From Acanthamoeba lenticulata (Eukaryota > Discosea > Longamoebia > Acanthamoebidae): DNA of 64,000 nt. The notes below the pieces were generated by a model that saw only the letters and a program-made list of their open reading frames with translations, was not told where the DNA came from and did not search any database. The DNA lies in assembly GCA_002179805.1 (NCBI GenBank), contig NAVB01000386.1, positions 1 through 64,000 of the forward strand, in the 5' to 3' direction. Each line of letters starts with the position of its first letter. Position 1 is the first letter of the stretch. Shown here one piece after another: positions 57,298 to 64,000 of the stretch. Both the position numbers and the translations under genes were made by a program.

Positions 57298-59335
57298 ATG
57301 GGGACGATGACGCAAGTCTATTCGGTGCCTGTCGTGTTTCCGAACACGCGGCAAGATGAGTCTCTCCTCCAGATTTTCGATGCCTTGGAGGGGCTGGAAG
57401 CCGTCGTAGAAGACGTGTTTGGTCGCATTAAGACCAGAGTACGTGACTGTCATAATTTAGTCATGGGTCAGTGCGTCAAATTCATTTCAGACCTTTTAGG
57501 TATCACAAGAAAAAAGCCGCATCGATGCCATTTCCTCTCGCATTGATTCAGCCAAGGTACACCATTTCGCGACAGACCAGCCACTTTAGCCCTCGTGGGT
57601 TGACTAGTTCGGCCACTTGCAAGGCAAAAGTAGCGCGTGTTGCAGGGAGCACGAAGGCCATCACAGTCCACTCGTCGGCGCGCTACCCGGCCCCTAAGCA
57701 TCTCGAGGACTACCGGCCGCTCTACACGGACGTGCCGCGCATGCCGCCCAAGCACCCCAAGCACCGCTTGCCTGAGGCTCCTCAGGTTCGTGCATCCCTT
57801 TCTGTGGGTCTTGACATTCTCTTATCAAACTCACGCCGTCTTCCTCGGGGTGAGACAGATGCCCATTATGTCGCTGCGGGACCCACTGATGGACGATCCC
57901 TTCCTCCCCGAGAGCACCCATGTCCGCCGCTCTGAGAAGACCGAGGGTACGGCTCGCTGCCAGGCCAGTGCACAGACATCATGCCTGATTGGGTGCACTT
58001 GGACGGGGCAGACTTGCGCGAGGGTCTCGGCCGGCTGCCAACCGAGCTGGAGTCAATCAGCTCCATGCTGCTGTTCAACACGCAGGAGAACCCGTACAAG
58101 AAATACGTGTCGCTGGACAACCTGGCGGGCAAGGAGGTCGCTGCGCCCGCGCAGAAGGACCCGAAGGCGAGCCTGGCCGATGCGCCCACCACGCTTGGGG
58201 CCGAGGGCGACCAGCTGCCGCAGGTGGCCCTCGTCGAGTACGGCTACAAGCCCGTGCTAGGCGACGTGCCCGAGTTCAACCTGCCATCCGTGCTGCCCGA
58301 CCTGCCCATGGTGGCTGACATCAGCTGGAACTCCATCGCCGGCCCCGAGTTTAGGCCGATCGCGCCCTCGACCAAGAACAGCGCCATCGCCGACCTGCCC
58401 GACGTCACCCCTGGTACCTTATTTTATTATTTCAATTTATGAGTTATTTCAACAATTTGTAACCTGCAATAAATGCAGGCGATAGCGCAGCTCCGGCGCT
58501 CGACGTGCCCGATGTGCCAACCTTTGATACTGGCGCCGGAATGGCACCTCCGCCTCCACCGCCCGCCGGCAACATCTCGGCGCCGCCTCCGCCGCCACCG
58601 CCCGCCGGCAGCGTCCCGCCGCCTCCGCCACCGCCTGGCAACGCCCCGCCGCCACCGCCGCCCGCCGACGTACCCAGCTTTGAAGAAGCGCGTACGCCTG
58701 CCTGCCAGCCGCCGGGCTCACGCTTGGCGAAAAAAGTATCGTGTCGGCGGGTTGCTGACTCTCGTGAACGCGTGCAGCATCTGGCGGTGATGCGCGGTCG
58801 AATCTGTTGGAGGACATCCGACGAGGCCACAAGAACCGCCTCAAGAAGGCCAGCCTCGAGGACGCGCCGCCGTCGCTCTCGGGCGAGAACGTCGACAAGG
58901 CCCCTGCACCCCCTCCAGCCTCCACGGTGTGCACCTCCTCCTCCTCTTCTGCTAGATGATCTTGATGGTGGCGGTCGACGCTGATGCGTATCTACTCTTC
59001 TCTCAACCCAGGGCGACATCTTCAGCGACCTCATCATGGCGCTCAACCGCCGCCGAATTGGGCTCAAGGGCGAAGCGCCGCCCACCGCTAAGAAGACCAA
59101 GAAGGCTAAGGCCCCCGCTGCCCCGTACGCCGTGTCCCCCCCCCTCCCATCGAGAAGCCTGCTTGTCCCAACAGGCGAGCTCATGTGCGTGCTGTTCTTC
59201 CTCAGGGAGGGCGACATCAAGCTGCCCGATGTGGATGGTGACGAGGAGGCTGCCGCTCCGGTGCCCGCTGTGCCCGACCTGGGCGACGACGATGACGATG
59301 AGGAGGACGACGATGACTCGGAGTGGGAGGTGTGA
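57298..59335 (+). CDS. WASHC1: WASH complex subunit 1
   Basis: Nucleation-promoting factor that activates Arp2/3 on endosomes. Start ATG 57298. The WAHD1 region reads TQVYSVPVVFPNTRQDESLL and IFDALEGLEAVVEDVFGRIK, later AKVARVAGSTKAITVHSSAR then YPAPKHLEDYRPLYTD, SSMLLFNTQENPYKKYVSLD, FNLPSVLPDLPMVADISW, all matching WASH1. A Pro-rich region (about 58545-58665, runs of PPPPPP) binds profilin/actin. The VCA end has a WH2 motif (SNLLEDIRRGHKNRLKKASL), a central helix (GDIFSDLIMALNRRRIG) and an acidic tail DDDDSEWEV with the conserved Trp. Seven or more exons. In Dictyostelium WASH drives late lysosome neutralisation and exocytosis (established), probably the role here. Confidence 0.93.
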
Positions 59336-59501
59336 AAGGTGGCGGACTCCGCCCCGCCCAAGGACCGCGTCGTTTGTTTTCGTTTGCGTGACGCGATCGC
59401 GCTTTGTGGAAAAGAAAAGCCCCAAAACTCCGTTTCTTGTTTGGTTTTTAAATCTTTTTTGTAGCCTTTTTTTTTCTTCATATCTCCACATCAAACACAA
59501 G

Positions 59502-62500
59502 ATGATGAAGAGGAACCCGGAACAGGAAGATGAGGAAGTGGGACTGCTGCGGGGCCGGTCTGGCCAGGACGGAGCACACAGAAGAGACGGCAGGAGTGAC
59601 GGCTCAGTGCTGGGCCCGTCGCTCGACGAAGGCGGTTTGCATCTGTTTCCTCGCGTGACGCTGAGCTGGGAGAACCTGCGCTACACGATCCCTACGCCTC
59701 CGCCCCTGTACAAGCGGCTGCCCTGGTGGCGTTCCTCGACCTCAACGGCCACGTCGCCGCCGGGCCTGGCCGCCACCTACGCCGCGGCTGAGGACGGCAA
59801 GCAGCACGAACAGCTGCACAGCGCGAGTGCTCACCGCTACGAAAAGGAGCTTCTGCGGGGCGTCGACGGCATCGTCCACCCGGGCGAGCTATGCGCCATC
59901 ATGGGCGCCTCGGGTACTTCCCTCTCGTCCTCATCTTCCTCCTTCTGGGGTTGTTCGGACGTCTTTTCGCGTTGGCCATTTTCCCGTCTTTTGGCCCAAT
60001 CGGAGCCGTCCTACATATTCCACATTCGCGCTCACCCACGCATTCGCCGTCCTGATCAGGCGCGGGCAAGACGACCCTCCTCGACGTGCTGGCCGCTCGT
60101 GGTGTTAGCGGTACGGCGCAGCTACATCTGGTCTCTTGGTTCTGTGGACTCTGACCTAATGGTGCTGCAGGCCGCCTCAGCGGCGAGGTGCGGCTGAATG
60201 GCCAGCCCATCGGCAAGCAGAGCTACTTCCGCCGCATATCGGGCTACGTGATGCAGGACAACCTCATGCTTGACACCCTCACCGTACCCTACCACCGCCA
60301 TCATCTTCATCATCTCCACCATCCTGCAGCCACCAGACGACTGACGGGGCCATGGCTCAGGTGAGGGAAACGCTGTCGTTCGCGGCACGGCTCAAGCTGC
60401 CCAGCCGCATGACTGCTGGGCAAAAGGAGCGCCGCGTAGACGAGGTGCGTTGGTTGGACGAGAGGTGCGCAGGTGCAGTCGTACTGACCTCTCACGCTCG
60501 AGCAGGTGATGAAGGAGCTGGGCTTGGAGCACATCGCCAACTCTCAGGTGGGCAGCGCCGCCAAGCGCGGCATCTCCGGTGGTGAGCTCAAGCGCGTGGC
60601 GATCGCGCTCGAGCTGGTGTCCTCGCCGTCGCTGCTCTTCCTCGACGAGCCCACGTCGGGGCTGGACAGCCACGGCGCCACCAACCTGGTGCTCATGCTC
60701 AAACGGCTGGCCGCGCGCTCGCAGCGGACCGTGATCTGCACGATCCACCAGCCGTCATCCCACATGTTCCGCGCCTTTGACAAGCTCATGCTGCTCGCCC
60801 AGGGCCGCGTCCTCTACTTTGGCAAGGTGCGCCACCCTCTTCTTCCTTCTCACCGCAGAGCCGGGCTCGGGCTGACACCACTGCCTGCAGGCGTCGCAAG
60901 TGGTGGACTACTTTGAGAAACTGGACATCAGGCCGCCGCCGCACACGAACCCGGCCGACTTCATCCTGGACATCGCCTTCCACGCCCGGCGCAAGGACCT
61001 GCGGCTGGCCGGCGGCCATGGCGACGCCGACGCCGACGCGCGCGACCCGCACCACTTTGACTTGGCGGGGCGCGGAGGCGCCGAAGACGGGTCGCTGCCG
61101 ACGACGGAGCACCGCCGACGCCAGAGCAGCGGCAGCTCCATCAACGAGCCCAGCCCGCGGCCAGCCGACGGCGAGGCCGACGGCGAGATCGCGGGTAAGC
61201 TTCGCTGTGTCTGAGCCGAGCCTCTCCGTCTTCATGGCGTTTGTTGTTAACTCTTTACGGCTGCGGTCGATGCATCCAGAGGGCTACCTGCAAGAGGGCT
61301 ACGGCACGCTGCGCGTCGGCGAGGACAGCGAGGAGGAAGGCGATGACGGCGGCCAGTTCTTTGCTGACGAGGTGCCGCCCGCCGACCTTTTGTTGACGTC
61401 ACTCGCGCATGTTCGTGTTCTGACGCACGTGGATCCCGACGTCTGGGATGCGCAGGAGGAACGCCGATACGAGGCGGTGGTCCCCTCGACCGACGAGCTG
61501 GCAGACACCTACCTCAAGTCGGACGCCTACGAGCACCTGAGCAAGGACCTGGCCCGCGAGCACACAGACAGCCGGCGCGAGTTCTATGTACGCGTGGCCC
61601 TGTCCGTCCCCTCCTTCTTCTCCTCGCTCTCCTCGCTCACCGTGCGCGTTCACTCGTGCAGGAGAGGCAAAAGCTGGGCAAGATCGAGAAGTACGGCGTG
61701 TCGGTCTTTGTCCAGTTGTGGGTCCTCTTCCTGCGGTACGCCGTCATTCCCCCCCCCCCAACCTTTTTCGCCTTCCTTCTCCTCTTCGGACCGTCCTGAC
61801 TCGAACGTTTTGGGCACCGCGCGACCACCAGGGAGCTGTTGTTCATGGTCCGCCACCCGGCCCTGTTCAACGCCCGCTTCGGGCAGCAGGTCGTCATGGG
61901 CCTCCTCGTGGGTGCGCCTCTTCTCTACTCTCTTGAGGGTTTCATGAGCTCACCCGTCCTGGGGCACATCTGGCGGCGCCACTTCCACCACAGGTTCGAT
62001 CTGGTTCCAGCTGCCGGAAGACTCGCTCTACGTGCAAAACACGCTGGGCGTGCTGTTCATGACGGTGGCGCTCCTCTCCTTCGTCTCCTTCAGCAGCGTC
62101 CCGCACTACATCGAGCAGCGCTCCATCTTCAATCGGTTCGTCGACAGCCTTCTTCACGGCATGAATTCTTTACATTTTTTGCTGACGCGGTCTGTGCAGG
62201 GAGCGGGCGGCGGGGATGTACCACACGTTCCCCTACTTCTTGTCGAAGCTCGTGGTCGGCTTCATCCTCCTCGCCCTCCTTGTCTGCGTCGGTACGCACA
62301 ATCCCGTTCCTCCTCTTTCTTGACTCCCTTTGGCCAGAGGTTCACGTGCCTTTTACACTTCACTCTTGCAGAGTGCTCGGTCGTCTACTTCATGGTGGGC
62401 CTGCGCGTCGACCAGTTCTACTACTTCTTCTATTTCGTCCTCCTCGTGCTCCTCACCGCATGGACCGGCGAGGTACATGGTCCTTCATGCGGGCTCCCTC

Positions 62501-62992
62501 TTTCCTGGGGCACAAGCTAACAATGCTCACGACAACTGCAAACAGGCGTTGATCATGGCCGTGTGCAACATGGCCGGGAGCGTCCAAGTGGCGCAGGTCA
62601 TCACCGGCCTGTGCCTCGGCTTCTTCTTCATCTTTGCAGGTTTGCGACATGCGCACGTTTGCTGGTGGTCGTTTGTTTGAGTTGGTCTCACGTTGTTGTT
62701 GTTGTTGTTGTGTTATGGTAACTCTTCAGGGTTCTACATCAACGCGAGCTCCATCCCTGACTACTACATTTGGGCCAAGTACAGCTCCTTCATCAAGTAC
62801 GGGTTCGAGGCGCTGGTCTACAACGAGTTTGTCAACCGCGTGGTGGACGGCGTGCCTGGCAAGTTGATCATCGACCGGGCCACAGAGGGCCTCAGCGTGT
62901 GGACTGATATTGGCGCGCTGGGCGGCATGATCGTCGGCTACCTCATCGTGGCCTACCTTGCGCTTCACTTCCTCCACAAGGAAAGGCGGTGA
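59502..62992 (+). CDS. ABCG-family half-transporter
   Basis: NBD-then-TMD order. Start ATG 59502 (MMKRNPEQEDEEVGLLRGRS). Walker A is split by an intron: GASG|AGKTTLLDVLAARG (59914/60061); Q-loop YVMQDNLM; signature GISGGELKRVAIAL; Walker B LLFLDEPTSGLDS; H-loop CTIHQPSS. A charged, Asp/Gly/Ser-rich insert lies between NBD and TMD (about 61020-61400). Six membrane helices follow in exons with FVQLWVLFLR|ELLFMVRHPALF, GVLFMTVALLSFVSFSSVPH, ERAAGMYHTFPYFLSKLVVG, VTGLCLGFFF-type helix ITGLCLGFFFIFAG, FYINASSIPDYYIWAKYSSF, and the last GGMIVGYLIVAYLALHFLHK. It exports lipids, sterols or xenobiotics as a dimer; substrate unknown. Over 14 exons. Confidence 0.93.
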
Positions 62993-63089
62993 AATTAATT
63001 TTGTTAAAAAAACAAAAAATCAAACAAAAATCAAACAAAATAACTTTGAAAAAGTTGAGTTATGCATTAATTACAGCATTCCAAAAACA

Positions 63090-64000
63090 CTAATACAACA
63101 GGTAAGGCGACCAGTCCCAGGCAGAACGGTAGGACGATGTCTCATTGGCCACCTGGGCAAAGGTGTTCCAGTTGGCGTCGTTGATGCCGATCTCGTAGTC
63201 GTAGCTATCGTGCGGGTCGGCGTTGGGCAGGATCTGCCAGTACATCCACGGCACGCCGGCGGCGGAGATGGCGTTGGCCCAGTTGCGGATGTTCTGGTCG
63301 CGCTGCCAGGAGGGCAGGGCCGACCCCTGCGGGCAGTTGTTGTTGGACGTCGAGAAGTAGCAGGCGCCCCACTCCTCGACGATGAGGCGCTTGCCCACGG
63401 CCACGGCCTTGTTCACGAAGGGCTGGATCGCCGCGGTGGTAAGGTCGCCCGGGCCGTAGGCGTGGATGGCCAGGATGTCGAGCGCGTCGCAGCCGAACCA
63501 GTCCGGCTGCAAGCTCTCCGCCATCCAGCTCTCGCCGCCGGTGGTGACAAGGATGCCCGAGTTGGAGCCCAGCTCCGACTTGATGGTGGCGGCCCGGTCG
63601 CACTGCCAGTACTGGTGGTTGGCGATGTAGGTCGGCCCGTTGCCGATCATGGCCTCGTTCTGGGCCTCAAAGGCAAAGATGTACTCGGAGAGGTTCTTCC
63701 ACGGGCGGCGCAGCGTCGAGTGCTGGTGGTTGAGCACGTGGCGGAGGCGGTTGTCGAACGCCGCGATGGCGTCTGACTTCTCGTAAAAGTAACCGGTGCC
63801 CCATCGGCGGCCGTAGACGTCACCGCCCTGGAGCGCGTTGAAGCTGTGCATGCTGATGAGCAGCTTGATGCCATACTCATGCGCCGTCAACATGACCTCG
63901 TCCAGGTAGTTGAGCACGGAGTCGTCGTAGCTGCCGACCGAGAAGGGCTCGAGGCTGGGGTAGGAGCGGAAGGGCGACGTGCCCTTGGTCGATCCCTGCG
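63090..64000 (-). CDS. GH5-like secreted glycoside hydrolase, C-terminal part
   Basis: About 300 residues; the gene continues past the window end. Intronless in the visible part. TIM-barrel features: EVMLTAHEYGIKLLISMHSF, YIFAFEAQNEAM (acid/base Glu in a QNE that replaces NEP), LDILAIHAYGPGDL, RLIVEEWGACYF (nucleophile Glu), WMYWQILPNADPHDSYDYEI. The motifs fit a GH5 branch that includes endo-beta-mannanases and exo-glucanases, or a GH2/GH5-like relative. It ends at the stop at 63090 in SYRSAWDWSPYLLY. Unlike the GH5 gene at 49-51 kb it has no Ser/Pro linker or added domain at this end. Probably extracellular, acting on plant or fungal polysaccharide (inference). Confidence 0.78.
   Translation of the reverse strand, partial: QGSTKGTSPFRSYPSLEPFSVGSYDDSVLNYLDEVMLTAHEYGIKLLISMHSFNALQGGDVYGRRWGTGYFYEKSDAIAAFDNRLRHVLNHQHSTLRRPWKNLSEYIFAFEAQNEAMIGNGPTYIANHQYWQCDRAATIKSELGSNSGILVTTGGESWMAESLQPDWFGCDALDILAIHAYGPGDLTTAAIQPFVNKAVAVGKRLIVEEWGACYFSTSNNNCPQGSALPSWQRDQNIRNWANAISAAGVPWMYWQILPNADPHDSYDYEIGINDANWNTFAQVANETSSYRSAWDWSPYLLY

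Overview
The window is nuclear DNA from a free-living amoeba, most probably Acanthamoeba or a close relative. This rests on GC-rich, tightly packed genes on both strands, many short GT-AG introns (about 60-110 nt, donors often GTACGT or GTACGC), AT-rich gaps between genes, and the gene content: amoeboid actin-regulation genes, an ADF/cofilin whose C-terminus resembles Acanthamoeba actophorin, secreted cellulase-type enzymes and Cys-rich secreted proteins. No rRNA, tRNA, CRISPR array or transposon was recognised. Gene spans below include introns; exon joins were read by eye from splice sites and phase.

Layout. 1-2.2 kb: the 3' end of a RasGEF gene and two small charged unknown proteins, with two long TGTCG pentamer tracts lying in introns. 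2.4-7.2 kb (-): a CLU-domain protein. 7.8-10.3 kb: a Rac-type GTPase (+) with a substituted catalytic Gln, and mitochondrial ribosomal protein uS9 (-). 10.6-17.2 kb (+): a large one-pass surface protein with LamG-like and other adhesion-type modules. 17.2-19.6 kb (-): a BTB-TLDc protein, a Cys-rich secreted protein and an ADF/cofilin. 19.8-22.8 kb (+): CDC123 and a beta-propeller protein. 23.3-32.9 kb (-): a GT92-type glycosyltransferase, an F-box/ankyrin protein, a WDR59-like WD40-RWD protein that ends in a TLDc domain, and a secreted protein. 33.3-34.7 kb (+): an intronless Arf GTPase and a calcipressin (RCAN). 35.0-45.5 kb (-): one giant coiled-coil protein with two DH-PH (RhoGEF) modules.

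45.5-49.0 kb: a poorly resolved stretch, a small membrane protein (-), an unknown 168-residue protein (+) and a HAD hydrolase (-). 49.3-55.8 kb (-): an intronless secreted GH5 enzyme, an unknown multi-exon protein and an F-box/WD40 protein. 56.2-63.0 kb (+): a PTTG1IP-like membrane protein, WASH1 and an ABCG half-transporter. 63.1 kb to the end (-): the 3' part of a second GH5-like hydrolase.

There is no operon logic here. Several genes share themes: actin and small-GTPase control (RasGEF, Rac, double RhoGEF, Arf, WASH1, ADF), nutrient or lysosome signalling (WDR59-like-TLDc, BTB-TLDc), and polysaccharide digestion (two GH5-like genes). This probably reflects amoeba biology more than linkage. 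The most unusual items are the WDR59-RWD-TLDc fusion, the Rac with Ser in place of catalytic Gln61, and the tandem DH-PH coiled-coil giant.
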